The notes below the pieces were generated by a model. The model had not been told where the DNA came from, did no database searches, and saw nothing but the letters and a program-made list of their open reading frames with translations. A stretch of DNA of 31,734 nt from a virus: the IMG/VR virus record IMGVR_UViG_3300000227_000022, positions 10 to 31,743 of that record; one strand, 5' to 3'. The stretch's first letter is position 1. Every line of letters starts with the position of its first letter. Below, piece after piece: positions 9,301 to 15,924 of this stretch. A program made the position numbers and the translations under genes.

Positions 9301-10172
9301 GAACACAGTCTGCTCAATATGATAATGTACAAGGGTACTATCGCAAATGGACAGAAGGTTTCTTTAAGTTAACCGGATTAACTTCTGTTACTAACGTAAC
9401 ACGTTATGCTCGGCTAGCTATCGGTGCTGATGCTATCAACAACTGGTTAGAGGTTTATACAAATCAACCTGAATCACAAGCTGGACAAGATGCCTATGCT
9501 CACTTAGTGCGTATCGGTGTCGATGTTGACTTTATGATGAATGTTACTAATAGCCATGAAGATCAACAGCGTTTCAACGATGAGATGTCTAAAGGTGTTC
9601 ATGCTTTCGTTCAAGAAGCTGTGGTTCAGCCGGGTCTAATGAATAGACCTAAGTTCTATAGCGATCCATATCTAAAACTATTTACTCAGTTCCAAGGGTA
9701 CACTTCTACATTCACTGCGAATGTTCTACCGAGGTTACTTAAGGATATCAATAAGCATGGGTCTACGGATCAAGTTAATGCAGCAGCAACCATCGCAATG
9801 ATGTTTGCTTTAGCATACCTAGCTTTGTTCCTCAAAGATATGATTAAGTATGGCGAGTCTCCACCAGAGTGGCTCAAGAAAGAGAAAGAGTTCCAAAGGT
9901 ATATCGGTCAAGTTGGTATACTCGGAACGGGACAGCGCGTATGGGATGCGGTGTCACCAGTCTTACCAAACAACGATGTGAAGAGTAGTGTGTTTATGTC
10001 TGCCCTTAAGGGGATAGCCGATCAAGCCCCTGCACTTTCATATCTAGGAAAGGTAGACGATGCAATATCTGCTCAACCAGGGAAACAAATTGAGAAATCA
10101 GCTAGACTACTTCCTGTGTTTGGGACATCACCACAGTTTGCTAAGTATCTGCAGAAAGAACTAGGAGAATAA
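6390..10172 (+). CDS. Giant internal virion protein with N-terminal SNase-like domain and membrane segments
   Basis: This is a 1260-aa protein. Residues 33-132 resemble a staphylococcal nuclease (SNase/TNase) fold: DADTYSTADGRSVRMANINAAE, then an intervening helix, then YNRSIGDLQNADGELLSARI and KTGIAEL. Candidate equivalents of the SNase catalytic residues are R51, E59 and R106; the usual Asp of the DxPE motif is Asn. Hydrophobic, Gly/Ala-rich segments lie near residues 295-340, 472-495, 895-920 and 1130-1155 (AATIAMMFALAYLALFL). This is consistent with a protein that inserts in the host envelope after ejection, as T7 gp15/gp16 do. The rest is unrecognised helical sequence. AAGGAG precedes the ATG by five bases. 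The gene lies between two other giant virion genes, with gaps of only 16 and 4 bases. Confidence 0.65.
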   Translation: MITLEQSILNAERDISSEAPQESSTPDYLFGEGLHLTDADTYSTADGRSVRMANINAAETSKFLPGKKISGEQAGAETQRRMVRKLIEDHGFNIPIISNKKDVYNRSIGDLQNADGELLSARIAKTGIAELFAASPEARANAVLGARDRDKRLESGEGTSEDLLLKELDSERYRYGVQPKMRTGSALEYGSTVDEKGKSDYFAGPSYVRGIEDRQGHAKSTIAGGWNLGSAKAMQGVFDSIDALGNMTGSQFLMEFGKNNGDRIQTDLEYLPTLRNGEALDANGNWKLKGLLEIGDYALGMAAQSMPQMIVSLGAAALAAPTYGTSLLAPAAIYTGNTYRDQKEKNPYTALVAGVSMSVVEKLGMTGAFASIFSKSGQHKIINELMVKGGHTQEAAEKLLMDSTKVAIKEVTDAMKATRSHLATDLIKGAGKGVLGEAPEEVLQEAIQYAGSRSSLDLPTSEIEQRDLKNRMLAAGIGGAVLGAGFGTIGAAASRSKGNQLGGPTTTDVEYRKKLFEDEGVIKSASEIISEAEVGLAAAKYDSEDLKDQARPEVIRQTMQGGMGNVSSWWQNKGFKSLHQSWGKTIVGISEHAGQAMAALSTLIGANKSLNGGSVDEQQHNVANDIRNAFGTLDKLKEAFPGMSRQEISSVFRDPEVVKAISLLSQKKMHEKKASVRDILNSVNVDSILSGDNLARKEAIIDYADKVSSFLDKHNKWTEQKISVEDLLNNKPLNKNSISSDSKGFAKALAETFKVPLDDALELTNQILNNKDIHNVEDTIDDLLNGGNKFTQIRQNLLANLNTPEMETAFAKYMVHDISDIIIAKADKGASLYVNKNLIGKDGSKLAALLQMADISGEISKDKKAFIAKELSDWLAMRRGEYKPINNEYIKGALNTVNFLATIAALPLAAISSTVEFAQVYRNLNTEQSLRATKELLKGFGSEFAHAYKAFKDTPDTSAYREAIGAHGYVGTQSAQYDNVQGYYRKWTEGFFKLTGLTSVTNVTRYARLAIGADAINNWLEVYTNQPESQAGQDAYAHLVRIGVDVDFMMNVTNSHEDQQRFNDEMSKGVHAFVQEAVVQPGLMNRPKFYSDPYLKLFTQFQGYTSTFTANVLPRLLKDINKHGSTDQVNAAATIAMMFALAYLALFLKDMIKYGESPPEWLKKEKEFQRYIGQVGILGTGQRVWDAVSPVLPNNDVKSSVFMSALKGIADQAPALSYLGKVDDAISAQPGKQIEKSARLLPVFGTSPQFAKYLQKELGE

Positions 10173-10176
10173 ATAT

Positions 10177-13100
10177 ATGGCAAAGAGTTCATTTAACATA
10201 CCAGTTAATCCGAATGCATTTACGACACCTGCTCTCACAGAAACATTCAAAAAGAGTGGACTAGAAGAACCGTCAGCGATGCTTGAAGGGGAGTCCCAAC
10301 CTAGTACTGGTTACCAAGAGGGTCAACCACAAGAAGAGGAAGGGCAAGATTGGTCTGCAGTAATGGAGAACCGTCAGCCCGGCCCTCAAGTCTATCCAGA
10401 CTTAGATAGCTCGGCATATAACCAGACATCTGTTGATCTTCAAGGCAACCTCATATCACCCGGTGATCTTGCATTGAAAAGGGAAAGGGATCGTCATAGA
10501 GAGATGGAAATTCTTGGGGTGCATGATCTCTCCTTTGATGATAGAGAGAGTATCCAAAATCAGTTTGGTAGTGCAATCGGGGAGAAAGATATTGTAGCAT
10601 TTAAACTTGGTGCGGTAAGGATGGGCGAGGCTCTTGGTGGTATGACTATATCTGGAGATACAAATAGCCCCATCGAGATGGCTGGGAAGAGCGAGTCTGC
10701 TCTGGAGTATATCAAGAGGGGGTATGGTTTAACGGCTCTTGAAGCTGTTAACAATACTGCAACTACTGCTGCTCTTATTCTACCTGTTGTAGCTGGTAAT
10801 GAGACGATATCAATTGAGCAAGATGGAACATCTCCTAATGAAGTAAGTTTGCAATCTTTTCTTGGTGGTGAATTCAATGTTTCACATGCAGAGAAAGAAA
10901 CTAAACTCAAGACAGACACGGTTAAGGCTCTCCTAGGGAGCACCTATGCTAAGTTAGCAAAGTTGTCTAAAAATAGAACAGATGAGCAAGGTAGGCCGAT
11001 AGACCCTCGTAGTCTGGAAGCTGTGACAGCAGATCAACAAGTTACAGGCGAGGCTCTTCTTGCTTCTTTTGAAGAATCTGGGATTCTTGTATCTAATATG
11101 GATCCAGATGGTGTTGAACGTACATATGTAAACCCCCTCTATGGTGACGAGCTTTACAAAGCTACGAGGGAGTTGTCTCGTACTTTTAGCCAAGCTGGAC
11201 TTGGTAGATCACAGACTACTCCGGGAACAGATAAGGGTGAAAGCGGTACAGCGCAAGCTATCACCAGACATGGAGATGTCAAGAGTAAACAGAAAGTCGA
11301 TGAAATAGTAGAGTCTAAACGCATCCTGAACCAGACACCCCTTATCACCAGCCCTACAAGGGCTTGGTTAGCAGGTATGTTGTTCTCAGAAGCGTACAAA
11401 TCTGTAGTAGCTCAAGATGCGGCAGCTCTTCCAGATGCTGCTCCTGCTTTGAATATGGAAATGGACCCTCCTCCGCGAGAACCATCTAAGTACAAGCAAT
11501 ACAAAGCTGAAATGGGTCAGAAGTTTAGCAAAGGTCAGAAGACTATACAAGGTTTCTCTGAACACCTTAAGGTAGGATCGCCACGGTTTAATGTATGGTG
11601 GGAAGACTATATTGTTCACAGACTTTACTGCGATTCTAATGATGCGAACATGCAAAGAGATCTTGTAGGTCGAGCTGTTATAGGCGCAATAGAAGTCCCA
11701 TTCACCGTATCTGGTGTTGCATACCATAAAACTGGAGTAAGCAGGGCCACTGCAGATAAGTTTTGGTCTGACGTAGGTAAGCTCGTTAGGGAAGAAGGTC
11801 GAGAATCTTACCATTTGGAAAACGATAACGACAGGGAGCTTGGTTTCTTATTGACAACTGCTCATGCCCTCGATGTCGGTAAATCTGTTGGTAAGTCGAC
11901 TAAGACACTTCATCCCTCTGACTGGTTAACATTGATGACACCTGAGTTTATTGCCAGATCTGCAAGTTTTGGTAGCAAATTACAATCACTTATACCCGCT
12001 TCAACTAGAGATGTAGCAGTGCAGTTACAGAGCCCTGAGAATATCAATGTTACATCAGAGCAAAGGGTTATCCTTCAACAGTTATTAGACAATTCTGATA
12101 AGAAAGATTGGGGATTTAAAGCCCAAGCTTATATAGATCTAGCAAGATATGTTGATGCTAAGAATAGAGGAGTAGTGTTCACACCTCGTCTTACTACAGC
12201 CATTGACCAGAACTCTGCAGGTCGTGCTTTTGCCGGTGTAGATGTTGGAAGTGATGATGTTGCAAGGCGTGTTGGTTTGGCGTGGCAGAGGTACTATGAT
12301 AAGGGAATGCAAGATGCACTGCCATACGGATCACCTCGAACATACTTTCTCGGCGTAGCTACAGATATCGGTGTCGATAAGGCAATTGGTAAAGCAACAC
12401 CACATGATGCTACAGTTCTGAAAGAGATACTAAGGAGGTACGCTGCTGCGGATACTACTAATAAGTTCGTAGATGATTTTGGTAAGAAGGTTTTGCTAAC
12501 GTCTGACTATGGAAAATCTGTGTTGTTTCACTTCGAGGAAGCAAAGGCTTTCTTGAGGAAACATCCAGAGTTTGCAGCTGAATACAAGGCACTCTTTCCT
12601 AAGGATGAAGCTAAAGCTGTAGCCACTTTAAATGAGATCTTCAAGCATACTCTTTATGAAGCAACTGCTGTATGGCAGCAAGCTGTGCCTAAGAATATCA
12701 CAAAAGTCTTGCATATGATGGATAGATCACCAGCCCCTATCGGTTTCTTTGGAGAGCCAATGGGTGTCGGCAGTTTCATCATGCAAAAAACTGGAAAATC
12801 TATTAAGATTCAAGGTAAAGATATTGATAAGGTAATCGAGCTAGAGAAGCGCGTTCGTTCTATCCGAGCTAAGGCTAAGGATAAAGGTTATCTGGATGAA
12901 GAAGGTAGGCCAATTGATGCACCCGGAGAAGGCACTGCTGATATTAATCAGATTGGCCCTATGATGGGGCAATATAGAGAGTCAGCCTTGGTGATTACTA
13001 CAATGCTTCATCTGAATAAGGGAAGAGGTTCTGACAAGATTCTCTTTGCACAACCTGTATTCGATAACTTTGTTCTCAATTCAGGGAGCTTTGCTCAATT

Positions 13101-13593
13101 CCTTTATACAGCAAACAACGTCATAGCACCTAAGGTTTTCGGATGGGATATTCAAGTATCCTTTATAGATGACTTTATGAAGCAAATGAATGTTGCAATC
13201 AAGCAAGTAGAGAAGGATGGTAAAGCGGACATAGGTACAGCTGGTAAGTATTACGGAGCAACTATGACCCTCGATAGGGAGTATGGTTATCTTGCTAATA
13301 GTGAAGTTAAACTTAGCCCTAAGAAGCAAGCATTGCTTGATTTCCTTAACTCACCTAGTTCTGGATATGTCCCACCATCAGAATCTCGACCAGACAGTAT
13401 TGTAATTTCTGCTGAGAAGTATAAGAATCTTATTACTAAGTTCTTCAATTACTCTCTGTATACTTACGATAAACACGGTAGGGTTCAATCCTCTATTTCA
13501 AAGTGGAGAGATGAAGGTTTAGCTAAGAAGAAACAGATTATGAAAGAGATAATGGAGCTAGCGGCTAGAGGAGATATTCTCTTCATGACTTAA
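10177..13593 (+). CDS. Giant virion protein, candidate encapsidated single-subunit RNA polymerase
   Basis: This is a 1138-aa protein and the last gene of the structural operon. The first 660 residues are unrecognised. From 667 on I see what looks like the palm/fingers of a T7/N4-class RNA polymerase. Motif A is TAIDQNSAG with D677. An LP-x10-VA block (715-728) matches T7 LLPSETVQDIYGIVA. Motif B is GKKVLLTSDYG with K770 and Y778, the same K-to-Y spacing as T7 K631/Y639. A GP-x7-S-x-L-x2-T block (927-941) recalls T7 PNFVHSQDGSHLRKT. Motif C is VFDNF with D963. A-to-B spacing is 93 residues (T7 94) and B-to-C is 193 (T7 181). The usual H of HD in motif C is F, and R of Rx3K is D. Possible DxxGR-like sites are DLVGR (495-499) and REEGR (538-542). 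The similarity is my reading by eye, not a search. Confidence 0.55.
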   Translation: MAKSSFNIPVNPNAFTTPALTETFKKSGLEEPSAMLEGESQPSTGYQEGQPQEEEGQDWSAVMENRQPGPQVYPDLDSSAYNQTSVDLQGNLISPGDLALKRERDRHREMEILGVHDLSFDDRESIQNQFGSAIGEKDIVAFKLGAVRMGEALGGMTISGDTNSPIEMAGKSESALEYIKRGYGLTALEAVNNTATTAALILPVVAGNETISIEQDGTSPNEVSLQSFLGGEFNVSHAEKETKLKTDTVKALLGSTYAKLAKLSKNRTDEQGRPIDPRSLEAVTADQQVTGEALLASFEESGILVSNMDPDGVERTYVNPLYGDELYKATRELSRTFSQAGLGRSQTTPGTDKGESGTAQAITRHGDVKSKQKVDEIVESKRILNQTPLITSPTRAWLAGMLFSEAYKSVVAQDAAALPDAAPALNMEMDPPPREPSKYKQYKAEMGQKFSKGQKTIQGFSEHLKVGSPRFNVWWEDYIVHRLYCDSNDANMQRDLVGRAVIGAIEVPFTVSGVAYHKTGVSRATADKFWSDVGKLVREEGRESYHLENDNDRELGFLLTTAHALDVGKSVGKSTKTLHPSDWLTLMTPEFIARSASFGSKLQSLIPASTRDVAVQLQSPENINVTSEQRVILQQLLDNSDKKDWGFKAQAYIDLARYVDAKNRGVVFTPRLTTAIDQNSAGRAFAGVDVGSDDVARRVGLAWQRYYDKGMQDALPYGSPRTYFLGVATDIGVDKAIGKATPHDATVLKEILRRYAAADTTNKFVDDFGKKVLLTSDYGKSVLFHFEEAKAFLRKHPEFAAEYKALFPKDEAKAVATLNEIFKHTLYEATAVWQQAVPKNITKVLHMMDRSPAPIGFFGEPMGVGSFIMQKTGKSIKIQGKDIDKVIELEKRVRSIRAKAKDKGYLDEEGRPIDAPGEGTADINQIGPMMGQYRESALVITTMLHLNKGRGSDKILFAQPVFDNFVLNSGSFAQFLYTANNVIAPKVFGWDIQVSFIDDFMKQMNVAIKQVEKDGKADIGTAGKYYGATMTLDREYGYLANSEVKLSPKKQALLDFLNSPSSGYVPPSESRPDSIVISAEKYKNLITKFFNYSLYTYDKHGRVQSSISKWRDEGLAKKKQIMKEIMELAARGDILFMT

Positions 13594-13597
13594 TTAA

Positions 13598-13629
13598 AAA
13601 CCCCTCAAGGAGTAATCCTTAAGGGGTTT
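13598..13629. terminator. Bidirectional intrinsic terminator between the convergent arms
   Basis: An imperfect palindrome joins aaacccctcaagga and tccttaaggggttt with a four-base loop and one C-A mismatch. It is followed by TTTCTT on the plus strand and by TTTTTAATT on the minus strand. It lies in the 41-base gap between the ends of the rightward virion operon and the leftward replication operon, so it can stop both. Confidence 0.85.
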
Positions 13630-13634
13630 CTTAT

Positions 13635-13919
13635 TTACTGTTTCATTAGTGTTTCTATGTTCTTGTAGGCAAAATCTCGAAGCTTGTCTGCTTCTACCTT
13701 TGCTTCTTTTTCTGTAAAGTTCTTCTGAGTACTGGGGTTCATTACGCTTTGCAAACCTACTGCTTGATCCTTGTGGACAGCATCGATTACAAACGGATTA
13801 ATCTTAGGTGTGTAGAGATAGGAATCTGGGATGTGTATTCCGATATCTGCCATCTCTTCTTGAAACTCTGCATCAGTCATTGGGTGGCCACGTAGTGCTT
13901 CTGAATTATACGATTTCAT
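13635..13919 (-). CDS. Hypothetical protein (94 aa), last gene of the leftward operon
   Basis: This 94-aa soluble protein is of unknown function. It is mixed-charge, with a probable C-terminal helix (FTEKEAKVEADKLRDFAYKNIETLM). No motif is recognised. Its ATG overlaps the stop of the 37-aa gene before it (ATGA), and it ends six bases from the shared terminator. Placement after thioredoxin gives no clear hint of role. Confidence 0.6.
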   Translation of the reverse strand: MKSYNSEALRGHPMTDAEFQEEMADIGIHIPDSYLYTPKINPFVIDAVHKDQAVGLQSVMNPSTQKNFTEKEAKVEADKLRDFAYKNIETLMKQ

Positions 13920-14029
13920 TTCTTAGGTTCCTCTCTAATTGGTTTCTTACCGAAGACCTTCTCATAGCCTTCCTCATATTTCTTGTCATCGGTAGGTCTA
14001 CGATTAGACCCTTTCCCGCTACTTAGCAT
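13916..14029 (-). CDS. Small charged hypothetical protein (37 aa)
   Basis: This short frame encodes a 37-aa, Lys/Glu/Arg-rich peptide (MLSSGKGSNRRPTDDKKYEE at the start). Start and stop both overlap neighbouring genes: the ATG lies inside the end of the 59-aa gene, and its TGA overlaps the next ATG. These overlaps are the main support that it is translated. No family is recognised. Confidence 0.5.
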   Translation of the reverse strand: MLSSGKGSNRRPTDDKKYEEGYEKVFGKKPIREEPKK

Positions 14030-14198
14030 GGCTAACCTCGTATTCAAGATCCCATACCTTCTGTTCTAAGTACTTAATATACTTACTCATCTCAATGATT
14101 ACCTCATCTTCAATCAAAGGGCAATCTCCAGATAGTCTTGCCTTAGCAAAGTCAACTTGTTTTTTAAATTCATCAATGATGTAGTTGTCAGGGCGCAT
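14019..14198 (-). CDS. Hypothetical protein (59 aa) with C-terminal coiled coil
   Basis: This 59-aa protein starts MRPDNYIIDEFKKQVDFAKA. The second half (MSKYIKYLEQKVWDLEYEV) has a heptad-like pattern, suggesting an oligomerising helix. The start lies 11 bases inside the thioredoxin gene with GAGAGGTTC upstream, and its end overlaps the 37-aa gene by 11 bases. Function is unknown. Confidence 0.55.
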   Translation of the reverse strand: MRPDNYIIDEFKKQVDFAKARLSGDCPLIEDEVIIEMSKYIKYLEQKVWDLEYEVSHAK

Positions 14199-14448
14199 CT
14201 AGGAACCTCTCAACTTCCTCGATAGTCATCATCCCAGACTTACTCCTAATCTTCTCACCATCTCCATCCAAAAGGATGAAGTATGGGACAGATCGGACAG
14301 AGTATTTGTCAACTAAATCAGGTCGATCGTTGGCATCAACTTCTTCAAGTTGTGCATGGTAAGCTTCAATGTCAAAGTCTTTGAGCCGTTCTGACATAAC
14401 CCTGCATGGGTTACAGGTCTTTGTCGATAGCTTAATTAGTGTATTCAC
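14188..14448 (-). CDS. Thioredoxin-like protein
   Basis: This 86-aa single-domain protein has the thioredoxin/glutaredoxin layout. A short first strand leads to the CxxC site (TKTCNPCRVM, C14 and C17), then EEVDANDRPDLVDKYSVRSVPYFILLDGDG contains the cis-proline before Y, then a C-terminal helix. It directly follows the ribonucleotide reductase, and that enzyme needs a dithiol to re-reduce its C-terminal cysteines, so electron supply to the reductase is the likely job. T7 DNA polymerase borrows host thioredoxin as a processivity factor; whether this one does so is open. It starts with GTG, with AAGGAA eight bases upstream. Confidence 0.8.
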   Translation of the reverse strand: MNTLIKLSTKTCNPCRVMSERLKDFDIEAYHAQLEEVDANDRPDLVDKYSVRSVPYFILLDGDGEKIRSKSGMMTIEEVERFLDAP

Positions 14449-14497
14449 AATGTAATTTCCTTGTTTTTAAACGCATTATTCTTAGTTACCCTATACT

Positions 14498-14518
14498 ACC
14501 CCTTCATGAGGGGTTTTT
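14498..14518 (+). terminator. Hairpin with T-tract, oriented on the plus strand
   Basis: The plus strand reads ACCCCT-TCATG-AGGGGT followed by TTTTT, a compact intrinsic terminator. The surrounding genes are on the minus strand, where the hairpin has no T-run after it. It may therefore stop antisense transcripts reading through from the virion operon, or protect or process the leftward mRNA between reductase and thioredoxin. It lies in the 113-base gap 14449-14561, which otherwise holds the thioredoxin ribosome site and no gene. Confidence 0.6.
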
Positions 14519-14561
14519 AATTGCTTCTATGGTAGCAAATAAGGTAGTTTAGCTTATAGAA

Positions 14562-15120
14562 TTACCGAATTGGACATGCTCCCGTGGCGCAATCGTCCTC
14601 TAACCCGATATTAGCCTCAGAAATAGAGTTAATAGGGCGGGTTGACGCTACAAGTGTATTGTATTCTTCTTCAGAGATCTCCTCAAGTGGCGCTTGTTTA
14701 AAACCGTGTTCACTATGGAGTAAGAAAGACAACGATTTATGGTTAGTCTTGTAGTTTTTCTTGAGATACTTCTTGATCTCCGGCAGTTCCTCTAAACGGT
14801 AATAAACAGTGCAACTTACAGAGTTATCTGACCAGACTTCTTGCAACCACTTAACGGTTTCAAGCTGTTGAATTGCAGTAACATCCTTTGCCAAGACAGC
14901 GTGGTCTGGATGACGGAATGGGAATGAAACAACAACAGTAGAGTGGTCTTCCGAGTTATCAAAGTTACGTTGGTATTCGACAGGGTATCCGTGGTCTTTG
15001 CAGACTTGTACAAGCGCATGGTTAGAGCTAATCCGGATACGACGGATCATGTAACGGGCGTAAGCGGGGTGACATCCGGGGGTAACTCCGGGTAGGAGAG
15101 AGAGTGTTCCTGATGGTTTG
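14562..15120 (-). CDS. Ribonucleoside-triphosphate reductase, adenosylcobalamin-dependent (class II), exon 2
   Basis: This is the C-terminal 185 residues of the reductase, from the lysine of KPSGTLSLLPGVTPG (nucleotide-phosphate loop) to the end. It includes YMIRRIRISSN, the VSFPF segment, and a C-terminal C-x4-C pair (CATGACPIR) that shuttles electrons to the active site. The exon begins with the base C at 15120, which completes a GTC valine codon split by the intron, so TTV-KPSG is restored in frame. Without splicing, the only available start would be an ATG inside the intron end, which is not a natural protein start. It joins exon 1 at 15925. Confidence 0.88.
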
Positions 15121-15682
15121 CAATGGTTCGACATTGTTCGTTAGACAATGCCCGTTTTCTGAGCCTATAGTAATGTGTCTTACTGATTCCAAATTTCTTA
15201 GTTGCTTCTATGAATCGATAGTTCAGAACCTCAAAAGAATATTTCTCTTGAGTTTCCCAATATTTATCTGAAGCTTCCTTGCATATCTGTTTAATTTCTT
15301 TTGTATGGTGCATGCCTAAAGCTGGTGTTCTGCCAACTCTTGCTGCCCTCAATTTATTTCTCCAGTCCTCAATATCTTCTTCTGACTTACTAAGGATACT
15401 AAAACCACCCATCCCACCGGGATGAAGGTTATAAGTCTTACCTTTGTATGAAGATATGATATCTATCTCTGCTTGTTCACAATCTTTTCTGTTTTCGAAT
15501 TCATTTAGAATAGAAAATTCAAAGTTGTCCCAACCATATGCGCGTACCGCACAATAGATTGGAGATTTAACACCGCGTTTTGCAGCATTCTTATGACAAG
15601 AGATTCTTAACTTGAAGTTATTTGTTATACCAAAATAAACAGTTCCACTTAATTTATTTGTAATCATGTACAGTGTGTTCAT
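15047..15682 (-). CDS. GIY-YIG homing endonuclease encoded by the group I intron
   Basis: This is a 211-aa endonuclease of the I-TevI class. The N-terminal GIY-YIG domain shows LYMITNKLSGTVYFGIT, a conserved Arg (LRISCH), the metal-binding Glu in CEQAEIDII, and YNLHPGG. Residues about 115-150 resemble a NUMOD3-type DNA-binding element (TPALGMHHTKEIKQI), followed by a helix-turn-helix-like end (ATKKFGISKTHYYRLRKRAL). It has its own strong ribosome site (AAGGAGG, seven bases before ATG), downstream of the intron core. It probably cuts intronless alleles to spread the intron. The last 24 or so codons run past the 3' splice site into exon 2 in a different frame, so the complete protein can be made only from unspliced RNA. 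Confidence 0.85.
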   Translation of the reverse strand: MNTLYMITNKLSGTVYFGITNNFKLRISCHKNAAKRGVKSPIYCAVRAYGWDNFEFSILNEFENRKDCEQAEIDIISSYKGKTYNLHPGGMGGFSILSKSEEDIEDWRNKLRAARVGRTPALGMHHTKEIKQICKEASDKYWETQEKYSFEVLNYRFIEATKKFGISKTHYYRLRKRALSNEQCRTIANHQEHSLSYPELPPDVTPLTPVT

Positions 15683-15924
15683 TACTATACCTCCTTTAAA
15701 ACAGCTATAAGTTTCCTTATAGATCGGACTATATCATCTTCCATTTGGAAGTTGTGCGCTTCCACAGCACTCGCTGCGTACTCCCCTGAGGGATAGTCTC
15801 TGAACCTTCCAACTAGTTGTTGGCTCGGCTGCTGATTGACATAGGTACCAGGGATACCCTTAGCGTTCCAGCAATTCACACAATTATTCGACATTAGTTA
15901 CCTAATGAAGCCGCCAATGTATCA
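15121..15924 (-). ncRNA. Self-splicing group I intron in the ribonucleotide reductase gene
   Basis: This is an 804-base intron read on the minus strand. The core elements are all visible: P (aattgctggaacgctaag, 15859-15876), Q (aatcagcagccgagcc, 15822-15837), R (gttcagagactatccc, 15790-15805) and S (gatatagtcc, 15726-15735). P4 forms from GCUG/CAGC and P7 from GACUAU/AUAGUC. P9 is a perfect 7-bp hairpin at 15705-15722. P1 pairs exon CCGU with intron GCGG, with the required U-G wobble at the splice site. The adjoining UUG pairs with the first exon 2 bases CAA (P10). The last intron base is G. These define both splice sites to the base and restore the reductase frame. A hairpin (cattgt/acaatg) lies just before the 3' end. 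Confidence 0.93.

Noticed and set aside
14498-14514. Minus-strand terminator after the reductase
   Set aside because: On the minus strand the hairpin is followed by AGTATAGGG, not a T-run; only the plus-strand orientation looks like a terminator.
15121-15134. ATG at 15134 as start of a separate C-terminal reductase subunit
   Set aside because: The first codons come from the 3' end of the intron; splicing restores the motif exactly, and no ribosome site precedes it.
15685-15894. 69-aa minus-strand open frame between the two reductase parts
   Set aside because: It covers the P, Q, R and S core of the group I intron; the bases are explained by RNA structure, and the peptide has no protein-like features.
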